From Pseudopedobacter sp. (lineage in GTDB: Bacteria; Bacteroidota; Bacteroidia; Sphingobacteriales; Sphingobacteriaceae), in assembly GCA_014378105.1 (NCBI GenBank), contig JACMOI010000028.1, forward strand, positions 1-39,890: DNA of 39,890 nt, written 5' to 3'. Below, piece after piece: positions 8,134 to 15,881 of this stretch. A program made the translations under genes and the position numbers. Below the pieces are notes generated by a model. The model searched no databases, was not told the DNA's origin, and worked only from the letters and a program-made list of their open reading frames with translations. The stretch's first letter is position 1. Every line of letters begins with the position of its first letter.

Positions 8134-11100
8134 TTAAAAAGTTAAGTTTAGACCAAATGTATATATAGCGGGTACTGGATAAGTTCCATTATCGGCACCC
8201 CCTCCTAAAATACTTCCAATTTGACTTTCCGCACTGTATCCTGTTACTTTCGACCAAGTCTTTAAATTTTGACCACTCACGTAAACTCTTAATTTTTTCA
8301 CGCCAATTTTACTCATCATATTCTGACCAAATGTGTACCCTAATTGAAGGTTCCTGATGCGGAAGTAATCTCCAGGCTCTAAGAAATAAGTGCTAAACTG
8401 ATAATTATTACCTCTTGCACTATTTAAAATAGGTTCTATATTGGTTGACCCTGGGGTTGTCCAAGCATTTAGTCTATTGCTTTCATAATTAAGAATCGCA
8501 AAATTTGAAGCTCTACGCTGGGTATAAATTTTATTACCAGCTACTCCTTGGCCTTGAGCGATAAAATCTAAACCTTTATAACCAAACGATAAGTTTAATC
8601 CGTAACTATAAGGAGGAAATGGAGTTCCTAAATAGGTTCTATCTAGTGGAGAAATAATTCCGTCTCCGTTAATATCTTCAAATTTAATATCTCCTGCAGC
8701 TGAATTTGAAAAAGCAGCACTGTTGGCCACATCAGCTGCCGTTTGATAAATACCTATCTGGCGATAGCCATAAAAGTAACCTACTGATTGTCCAGACTCG
8801 GTTAAGTTAACCCCGCCATTTCCAATAATCTGGAAGTTGGAATTATTACCGATTGAATTAACTATGTTTTTATTGTAACCGAAATTTGCGCTAATTCCAT
8901 AGGTAAAATTTTGGGCAATTTTATCATCCCAACCAGCACTTAATTCAACTCCTTTATTGGTTAATTTACCTAGGTTTGTGAAATAAAGGTCCTGTGTTCC
9001 TGGTAAAACAAAACTGGTTAAAATCCCGTCTGTTGTTTTATTATAAAGCGTAGCTTCAAAGCTTAATTTATAATTCAAAGCTTTTAATTCTAAACCTAAG
9101 TCTTCACCTTGTACAATTTCGAAACGTAAGTTGGGATCTGGAATGTAAGCGTTACTTACCGCCGTGTAAACATTGTCTCCAAAAACCGCATTATCGCCGC
9201 CAGCTAATGTTTGTTGATACAGATTTGAGCCTACACCATTTGAGTTACCTAATCTACCCCAAGCTGCTCTTAACTTAAAAAAGTCGATGTTTTTAATGTT
9301 ATTCTTAAAGAAGTTCTCTTCACTAGCAACCCAACCTAAGCCTACACTTCCAAAAGTCCCCCATCTATTAGCAGGAGCAAATTTTGAACTAGCGTCTCTT
9401 CTGATAGTCGCATTTAGAAGATACTTGTTTGAATAGGCATAACTTACTCTTGCAAATACGCCCACGTTAGATTCTTCAAATCCACCACCATTATTACTTG
9501 ATGGATTACTTGCATTTATAACTCCTAGGTACCACAAATTAGGATCATTGGGTACATTTAAAGTCGTATCTCTTCTTGAACCGCCAACACTTGTACTAGA
9601 CGAAAAAACAGAAGTAAAACCTAACAAAGCATTTACCCTATGTTTTTGGTTAAACTCTTTATCATAACTTAAGGTATGATCTTGTTGATATTTTCTAGAT
9701 TCGAATGTGTTTTGATTGATACTTGTTCTAACCGTGTTATCAAAAAAAGTGGTAGTTGGATTAGTTCCTTCTCCCAAATTCACTACCGTAAAAGGCAGTG
9801 GAGAATAAGCTCTTGAGTTATTAAATCCTAAATCGGTATAAACAGTAGATTTTAAGGTAAAGTCTTTTAGAAATTTAATTTCAGCAAAAAGATTACCATT
9901 AAATCTATAACCTCTATTAATTGCAGTATTGCTATTTCTATCCAAATTATAGGCTAAGTTACCTACTTGCGCTCTTTGAAAAGAAGGCATGGTATAATAC
10001 AATCCGTTTGGATCCTTTATCGGCACAATTGGTGCGGCCCATAAAGCATTTGTGATAGAAGCCACCGTTGGCTCAGCTCTAAAATGGTAACCCATCAATT
10101 GGCCACCTACCTTAATGTTTTTATTAATCTTGATTTCTTCGTTTAACCTAGCAATAAACTTTTTGTAATTTCCATTTCTTACTACACCATCCTGATCGTT
10201 ATAGCCGATATTTAATACTGTTGAACTTTTTTCATTATTATTAGAAATACTCAACGAATTCGTATTGATTGCGGCATCACGCAATAAAACATCTTGCCAA
10301 TTGGTATTGGCGGTATAATTGGTATAATCAAATGGTGCAGCATTTAAATTTGCTAATTGAGCTGTATAAAGTTTTTTAAATCCTGTTGCATCAACCAAAT
10401 CAATTCTATCCGTTACGTGTTGTACCCCAATAGTACTTTGAAAATTAATGGTGGTTTTGCCGATCGCAGCTTTTTTAGTGGTAATAGCAATTACACCGTT
10501 GGCACCACGCAAACCATAAATAGCGGTTGACGAAGCATCTCTTAATAAATCAATACTTTCAATATCTCCAGGATTTAAATAATCAATATTATCCTGCAGA
10601 ATACCATCCACCACATAAAGAGGATTTGCGCTATTTGTACTCGAAATACCTCTAATTCTTACGGTAGGTGCTGATCCTGGACTTCCAGAATTCACAATAG
10701 TTAAACCTGCAACTTTACCCTGCAAAGCCGAAACAGGATTTGTTGTCACTAATTTTTCAATCTCTTCTCCTTTCACTCCAGTAATTGATCCAGTAACGTC
10801 AATTTTCTTTTGAGTACCATATCCCACAACTACCACTTCTGATAAAAATTGATTAGAATTTGATAATTTAACGTCCAATCTTATTTGTCCGCTAACTAAA
10901 ACTTCTTTGGTGACAAAGCCAATGTAAGTAAATACCAAAGTCCCATTGGAGGGAGCATTGATAGAGTAGTTGCCATCCACATCCGTTTGTGTGGCAATTG
11001 TGGAACCTTTAACGGTTACGCTTACTCCAATTAGTGTTTCTCCACTTTTTACATCAGTAACTTTACCCGCTACTTTAATATTCTGAGCAAACACATAATT

Positions 11101-11145
11101 AATAGAGAAAAGACATAGTAGTACTAGTAAAACTTTTCGTTTCAT
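8134..11145 (-). CDS. susC: SusC/RagA-family TonB-dependent outer-membrane transporter
   Basis: 1003 aa. Signal peptide about residues 1-21 (ending NYVFAQ). Residues about 25-105 form the carboxypeptidase-D-like domain (VAGKVTDVKSGETLIGVSV), followed by the SusC signature VVVGYGTQKKIDVTGSI, the plug domain (VSALQGKVAGLTIVNSGSPG, RIRGISSTNSANPLYVVDG, DIESIDLLRDASSTAIYGLR) and a long beta-barrel ending in a C-terminal Phe. It imports oligosaccharides across the outer membrane using TonB energy. It is the first gene of the operon, with a 253-bp upstream gap behind the regulator gene. I do not see a confident TAnnTTTG box in that gap, so the promoter may be weak and activator-dependent; that is inference. 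Confidence 0.97.
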   Translation of the reverse strand: MKRKVLLVLLCLFSINYVFAQNIKVAGKVTDVKSGETLIGVSVTVKGSTIATQTDVDGNYSINAPSNGTLVFTYIGFVTKEVLVSGQIRLDVKLSNSNQFLSEVVVVGYGTQKKIDVTGSITGVKGEEIEKLVTTNPVSALQGKVAGLTIVNSGSPGSAPTVRIRGISSTNSANPLYVVDGILQDNIDYLNPGDIESIDLLRDASSTAIYGLRGANGVIAITTKKAAIGKTTINFQSTIGVQHVTDRIDLVDATGFKKLYTAQLANLNAAPFDYTNYTANTNWQDVLLRDAAINTNSLSISNNNEKSSTVLNIGYNDQDGVVRNGNYKKFIARLNEEIKINKNIKVGGQLMGYHFRAEPTVASITNALWAAPIVPIKDPNGLYYTMPSFQRAQVGNLAYNLDRNSNTAINRGYRFNGNLFAEIKFLKDFTLKSTVYTDLGFNNSRAYSPLPFTVVNLGEGTNPTTTFFDNTVRTSINQNTFESRKYQQDHTLSYDKEFNQKHRVNALLGFTSVFSSSTSVGGSRRDTTLNVPNDPNLWYLGVINASNPSSNNGGGFEESNVGVFARVSYAYSNKYLLNATIRRDASSKFAPANRWGTFGSVGLGWVASEENFFKNNIKNIDFFKLRAAWGRLGNSNGVGSNLYQQTLAGGDNAVFGDNVYTAVSNAYIPDPNLRFEIVQGEDLGLELKALNYKLSFEATLYNKTTDGILTSFVLPGTQDLYFTNLGKLTNKGVELSAGWDDKIAQNFTYGISANFGYNKNIVNSIGNNSNFQIIGNGGVNLTESGQSVGYFYGYRQIGIYQTAADVANSAAFSNSAAGDIKFEDINGDGIISPLDRTYLGTPFPPYSYGLNLSFGYKGLDFIAQGQGVAGNKIYTQRRASNFAILNYESNRLNAWTTPGSTNIEPILNSARGNNYQFSTYFLEPGDYFRIRNLQLGYTFGQNMMSKIGVKKLRVYVSGQNLKTWSKVTGYSAESQIGSILGGGADNGTYPVPAIYTFGLNLTF

Positions 11146-11223
11146 AATTTGGTCTTAAATTTTTAATTGGTAGTATAAAGTTGAATGATTTTTACACTTT
11201 TACCAAAAAAAACACCTCAACAT

Positions 11224-11397
11224 CACTACATCACCTTACAATTAGCAGAACAACAAGGAGGTTAAAAAACTTTATTTTGAGCTCTAAAATTAAGTTTAGA
11301 TATTTCAGCAAGTGTTTTTAATACTACATCAAATTAGTTTAGATTAGAACAATAAATTCAGACTATATTTTACACTATGAGAGGTAATGATGTAGTG
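11224..11397. repeat. Three copies of a 9-mer in the susC upstream region, candidate operators
   Basis: ACTACATCA occurs on the plus strand at 11225-11233 and 11323-11331, and on the minus strand at 11396-11388. The outer two copies share one more base (CACTACATCA), making a long-range inverted repeat. The copies lie about 80, 178 and 243 bp upstream of the susC start codon, the last one just beyond the regulator's stop codon. Three matches to one 9-mer in about 170 bp is more than expected for random AT-rich DNA. Binding sites for the LuxR-type regulator encoded next door are the obvious idea but are unproven. Confidence 0.5.
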
Positions 11398-11398
11398 C

Positions 11399-14284
11399 CT
11401 AAAGTTCGATTAAAAACTCATTTAAGTTTTTATCATGAGGAAGATCCAATTTTTTTCTTAATCTGTAACGTCGTATTTCAACACCTCTTACACTTATATT
11501 CAACAAAGAGGCCATTTCTTTACTACTCATATTCATTCGCAAGTAGGCACATAGTTTTAAATCATTTGGTACCAAATCAGGATGTCCAATTTTTAACTTT
11601 TTGAAAAAATTTTCATGAGTCTCGTTAAAGCTAGTTTCAAATAAATTCCAATCTCTTTCATCATTCATCCCTTCATCAATAATCTTATTCAATTTTTTCA
11701 ATTGTTCTAACGATAAAGTTTTCCCTTGAACATCTTTCAACTGCGCTATTTCGCTTTTTATATTTTGTAGCAGCTCGTTTTTATAAACAATATTCATTGC
11801 TGAATTTGCCACTTCCCTACTTTTACTTTCTACTTCTGTTTGAAGCTTTTCGTTCTTCAATTTTATCAGTTTTTGTTCGTTATTAAAAGACTCTTGCTTT
11901 AAATGCTCATCTCGTTCCTGCTGTAGTTTTAATGCCAACTCCTGTTGATGTCTTTTTAGGTTTTTGAAGTAAAAAGTACGGAGATAGTATAGCGATACGA
12001 TGAAAAGGATGGTGTAAATTATCCAAGCCCAAACAGTAAAATAAAAAGGTGGCTCTATGGTAAACTGAAAGCTCGAGATGTCAGAAATTGTCCCATCATT
12101 TACTAATGCCCTAACTTTAAAATTATAGTCTCCATAAGGAAGGTTCGTAAAATCTTTTTGCGCTAGATAAGACCCAGCAGACCAATTCTTAGAGTAGCCG
12201 TCTAGAAAATATTGATACTTAATTTTACCCTGTCTATAATAAGGTAAGCTGTAATTAATCCGAATACTGTTTTGAGCATATTTTATATTGACATCTCTAC
12301 TTAAAGATCCACTCTCGGTAATCACGAAGTTGTTAGCAGCAATATTCTCTATTCTACCAATAAATACTTTTGGTAATTTTTTACTAACTTTTATGGTATT
12401 GTCTTTATTAAAAATAACAAAACCATCATCCACACTAATCAAAAATAAATTATTGTTAATTTTCGAGATGTTCTCATAATCTTGAACCATTCTACCGTTT
12501 AACACACTAAACAAACTGGAGTCTATTGTAATTTTACCAGGTTGGATAAAATTAGCTAATGCAACCTTCCCATGATCAATAAACCAGTATCTTTTATCAT
12601 CAGCCTGAATTAATTTATTGGAAGAAACGAAGGTCCCTAATTTGCTATTTAGCTGCTGGTATTTTGTAAAGCGATCACTTATTTCATCATAATTATAAAA
12701 GCCCGAATCGGAAGTGAAAACAATTTTCCCATCAAGGTTAAAGATGTTTGTGCTATAGGTGGTTGCTAGACCCGATTTTTCATCATATATCTTACTTGAT
12801 TTTACCGATTTTAAGTCGTTACTTAAATTCAATTTAAAAATCCCCTTATAAGGATGGCTCACCCAAATATTCCCTTTATTATCTTGTTCTACGTACCTAC
12901 TAGGCTCTCTAAATCCTTCAACCTTATGAGAAAAAGTATACACGCCATTTACTCTAGTATAAACCACTAAACCCGTATAAGTTCCTTGAATTAGCTTATC
13001 AGGATGCATATTCATCCTTTTAATTGTCCATCCCCCACTGATGGTGGAAATCTTTTGAATAATTCCTTCTTTCACTAAATAAGTGCCATTATTATGTCCA
13101 CAAATTAAGTTGCCATCATAAACCGATAAATCCCAAACCTGACCTTGAGAATTTGGTATAAATTTAAAATTGAACGACTGCCTTTTTGCCCGCTCCACAT
13201 CCCAATCACTATAATATAAACCTTGGTTTGTACCTATATAGATTTTATTTTTAAAAATGATGCTAGAGTAAACTGTTCCAAAAGCTCCATTTTTATCAAA
13301 ATAAAAGTAAAGCGGGGAGTTCAATTCCACTCTGTCGATTCCATTATCTAAACCTGTCCATAAATTTTGACTATTATCTGTAAAAAGACTCAACACCGTA
13401 TTATTCTGCAAGCCACTTAATTTGTCAATGTGCTGAATTATATCTCCTTGCTCATCCAAGATTACGACCCCGTTTAAAATGGTCCCGTAGGCATAATATT
13501 TATCAAATATTTTAGTCCCATTATTTAGCTGATATCGCTTCAAAAAATCATTCGCTTCGGAATTCCATCGGGTGAATTTAATCCCGTCATATAGAAATAA
13601 ACCATTTTTTGCAGTCCCAATTAAATAAGAATGATCGCCATAAGGCAAAATTGATAAAACCCCAATTACTCCAGCTTTGGCGCTTTCATCAATAAACTCA
13701 AGTTTATTACCTTTCAGTTCATAGAGTCCTTTCCCAGAGCCTTCCACAAAAAAGCGCTTACCCACTTTAAACAAAAACAGAAAAGACTCGCTCCCTTCGA
13801 CTATATCTATGGTATTATTTTTATAAATAAAAATATTGGCGAAGCTTTGAAATATGACCCTATCGCCATCTATATATATTTTCCAAATTTCGTTGTTCAG
13901 CTTAGTCTGATCTTTAACCAGAGCAGTTAAAGAATGGTAGCGAAGAATGGCCTTACTATCGTAAGACCAATAACCAAATTCGCCATAACCACCAGTATAT
14001 ATTTTCCCTTTTTTATCAGCCGCGACTGACCTTACGATTAAATGATGAGGAATCTGATGTGTTTGCCAGAATTTACCATCGAAAGAAAGTAATCCTTCAG
14101 AATTTCCGAAGTAAAAAATCCCATACTCATCCTGAGTAATTGCCCAGTTTTGATTACCCGCCTGATAAGTTGATTTTACATAATTCTCTACATAAGGCAC
14201 TCCAATATTTTGGATATTCTGCCCTTGAGCATCAAAATAAATAAATAGGATGCTAAGTGATGCAAAAAAAAACTTGAACCTCAT
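11399..14284 (-). CDS. Membrane-spanning LuxR-type sensor/regulator with beta-propeller and Y_Y_Y domains
   Basis: 961 aa. Signal peptide (about 1-21, ending DAQGQ). Residues about 25-665 are repeated short beta-strand units of the two-component-regulator propeller type (for example NTVLSLFTDNSQNLWTGLDN). Residues about 670-740 match the triple-tyrosine domain (IKYQYFLDGYSKNWSAG, NLPYGDYNFKVRA). One membrane helix follows at about 745-767, then a coiled coil at about 775-850, then a GerE/LuxR-type helix-turn-helix at about 900-961 (SSKEMASLLNISVRGVEIRR). There is no histidine kinase, ATPase or receiver domain. The protein is therefore built to sense in the periplasm and bind DNA from the membrane as one chain, as SusR-type regulators do. 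Its place directly upstream of susC, same strand, suggests that it controls this locus in response to oligosaccharides. The ligand is unknown. Confidence 0.9.
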   Translation of the reverse strand: MRFKFFFASLSILFIYFDAQGQNIQNIGVPYVENYVKSTYQAGNQNWAITQDEYGIFYFGNSEGLLSFDGKFWQTHQIPHHLIVRSVAADKKGKIYTGGYGEFGYWSYDSKAILRYHSLTALVKDQTKLNNEIWKIYIDGDRVIFQSFANIFIYKNNTIDIVEGSESFLFLFKVGKRFFVEGSGKGLYELKGNKLEFIDESAKAGVIGVLSILPYGDHSYLIGTAKNGLFLYDGIKFTRWNSEANDFLKRYQLNNGTKIFDKYYAYGTILNGVVILDEQGDIIQHIDKLSGLQNNTVLSLFTDNSQNLWTGLDNGIDRVELNSPLYFYFDKNGAFGTVYSSIIFKNKIYIGTNQGLYYSDWDVERAKRQSFNFKFIPNSQGQVWDLSVYDGNLICGHNNGTYLVKEGIIQKISTISGGWTIKRMNMHPDKLIQGTYTGLVVYTRVNGVYTFSHKVEGFREPSRYVEQDNKGNIWVSHPYKGIFKLNLSNDLKSVKSSKIYDEKSGLATTYSTNIFNLDGKIVFTSDSGFYNYDEISDRFTKYQQLNSKLGTFVSSNKLIQADDKRYWFIDHGKVALANFIQPGKITIDSSLFSVLNGRMVQDYENISKINNNLFLISVDDGFVIFNKDNTIKVSKKLPKVFIGRIENIAANNFVITESGSLSRDVNIKYAQNSIRINYSLPYYRQGKIKYQYFLDGYSKNWSAGSYLAQKDFTNLPYGDYNFKVRALVNDGTISDISSFQFTIEPPFYFTVWAWIIYTILFIVSLYYLRTFYFKNLKRHQQELALKLQQERDEHLKQESFNNEQKLIKLKNEKLQTEVESKSREVANSAMNIVYKNELLQNIKSEIAQLKDVQGKTLSLEQLKKLNKIIDEGMNDERDWNLFETSFNETHENFFKKLKIGHPDLVPNDLKLCAYLRMNMSSKEMASLLNISVRGVEIRRYRLRKKLDLPHDKNLNEFLIEL

Positions 14285-14376
14285 TGATGACTAATCATAA
14301 AAAACTGAAACAGCGTAATTTAATTTTTGATTTGCAAACTGGTATGACTCTAAGTTAAATTAAATTTTAATAATCT

Positions 14377-15051
14377 TTAAAGTGTTGGTTTTAATACTTT
14401 CCATACATTTTCAGCCAGTACCTTAGCTCCTTCCTTATTGGGATGGATACCATCATTCTGATTCAATTTTGGCACACCTCCTACACCGTCTAATAAAAAT
14501 GGGACAAAAAGCATATGGTTCTTTTTCGCTAAATCGTTAAATAATTCTTTGAAATCACTGGTATATCTATCGCCCATATTCGGTGGCATTTGCATCCCCT
14601 CCATCACTAATTTAGCATCTGGATACTTAGCTTTTACCTTATCAATAATAGCCTGTAAGTTAGAAGTAGTTTCTTTTACAGAGATCCCTCTTAAACCATC
14701 ATTTGCCCCCAATTCTAATATAAAAATATTAACAGGTTGTTTTAAAATCCAATCGATACGGCTTAAACCACCAGCGGAAGTTTCTCCGCTTAAGCCTCCA
14801 TTAATGACATGATAAGGCAAATTCAAAGAATCAATTTTATTTTGGATGAGTGCAGGGTAAGCTTGAGAGGCATCCTCCAATCCATAACCAGCGGTGAGAC
14901 TTGTTCCAAAAAATAGAATGTTCTCTTTAGCAGTTTGTGGCTGATTAAATGAACTATCGGCTTGTTGCTGCTGTTTAGCTTGCTTATTGTTGTTACCACA
15001 AGCGGCCATAAACAGTGAAATGATTAAAAGTACTGATGAAATACGTAACAT
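14377..15051 (-). CDS. TesA-like arylesterase/lysophospholipase (SGNH hydrolase), lipoprotein
   Basis: 224 aa. Lipobox FMAAC with Cys18, followed by a Gln-rich linker. SGNH blocks: FFGTSLTAGYGLE (Ser51), NGGLSGETSAGG, LELGANDGLRG (Asn117) and DGIHPNKEG (Asp200, His203). This closely follows the E. coli TesA (thioesterase I/protease I/lysophospholipase L1) pattern. As in E. coli, it is divergently encoded next to a ybbA-ybbP-like ABC pair, which supports the assignment. In this organism the enzyme looks membrane-anchored in the envelope rather than soluble periplasmic. The physiological substrate in Bacteroidota is not established by the sequence. Confidence 0.9.
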   Translation of the reverse strand: MLRISSVLLIISLFMAACGNNNKQAKQQQQADSSFNQPQTAKENILFFGTSLTAGYGLEDASQAYPALIQNKIDSLNLPYHVINGGLSGETSAGGLSRIDWILKQPVNIFILELGANDGLRGISVKETTSNLQAIIDKVKAKYPDAKLVMEGMQMPPNMGDRYTSDFKELFNDLAKKNHMLFVPFLLDGVGGVPKLNQNDGIHPNKEGAKVLAENVWKVLKPTL

Positions 15052-15159
15052 ATAGGTGTAAAAATAAATCTAAAATGAATTTAAACTGTTAGAACGATAA
15101 ATTTAACAGATATTTTATAGTTAAGTTTAATCAATAGGTATTTAATCTAAATATACACG

Positions 15160-15864
15160 ATGCAAGATCAGGCTATTCTTGAAATAAAAAACGTTGGTAA
15201 AATCTATAAAAGTGCAGGAAAATCTTTAGCAGTTTTAAAGGATATAAATTTTTCGGTAAACAAAGGCTCTTCTATTGCCATTACTGGGCCATCAGGAAGT
15301 GGTAAAACCACTTTATTAGGTTTATGTGCTGGTTTAGATAAAGCAAGTTCAGGCGAGGTCATCTTGAACAACATCCATCTCAATCACTTAAGCGAAGATG
15401 AATTGGCCGCAACCAGAAATCAAAATATAGGTTTTATTTTCCAGAATTTTCAGTTAATGCCCACTTTAACTGCCTTAGAAAATGTAATGGTGCCTATGGA
15501 GTTGAGAGGCGAAAAAAACGTTAAAAGTGCCGCTCTGGAATTGCTAGATAAAGTAGGTTTATCCGATCGTTCTCACCATTACCCCATACAACTTTCTGGT
15601 GGCGAGCAGCAACGGGTTTCTTTAGCCAGAGCATTTTCTAATCGTCCGGCTATTTTGTTTGCCGATGAACCTACCGGCAATTTGGATGGAGAGACCAGCA
15701 TCAAAATTGAAAAACTGCTGTTCGATTTAAACACTGAAGCTGGTACCACACTGGTCATCGTCACTCATGATTTGGAATTAGCATCTAGAACTAACCGAAT
15801 TATTAAACTAAAGAGCGGCGAATTAATTAGTGATGAATCAGTTGCCCATACTCAACCAGTCTAG
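15160..15864 (+). CDS. ybbA: ABC transporter ATP-binding protein, YbbA/LolD-like
   Basis: 234 aa, normal for this subfamily. Walker A GPSGSGKT at residues 43-50, Q-loop FIFQNFQLMP, signature LSGGEQQR at 145-152, Walker B ILFADE at 165-170 with PTGNLD, and H-loop His203 in VTHD. It belongs to the MacB/LolD/YbbA group whose permeases are FtsX-like. It is followed 17 bp later by such a permease and is divergent from the TesA-like gene, the same arrangement as E. coli tesA/ybbA-ybbP. It should power a mechanotransmission or extraction step on envelope substrates rather than classical import; the cargo is unknown. Confidence 0.93.
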   Translation: MQDQAILEIKNVGKIYKSAGKSLAVLKDINFSVNKGSSIAITGPSGSGKTTLLGLCAGLDKASSGEVILNNIHLNHLSEDELAATRNQNIGFIFQNFQLMPTLTALENVMVPMELRGEKNVKSAALELLDKVGLSDRSHHYPIQLSGGEQQRVSLARAFSNRPAILFADEPTGNLDGETSIKIEKLLFDLNTEAGTTLVIVTHDLELASRTNRIIKLKSGELISDESVAHTQPV

Positions 15865-15881
15865 TCTCTAAATAGCTACAA

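Noticed and set aside
11255-11261. AAGGAGG on the plus strand, a perfect Shine-Dalgarno sequence
   Set aside because: No start codon or ORF follows at a useful distance on that strand, and the region is the susC upstream gap read from the other strand.
11399-14284. Hybrid two-component sensor of the usual PUL type
   Set aside because: No H-box, ATP-binding N/G boxes or receiver Asp region were found between the membrane helix and the HTH, which are only about 130 residues apart.
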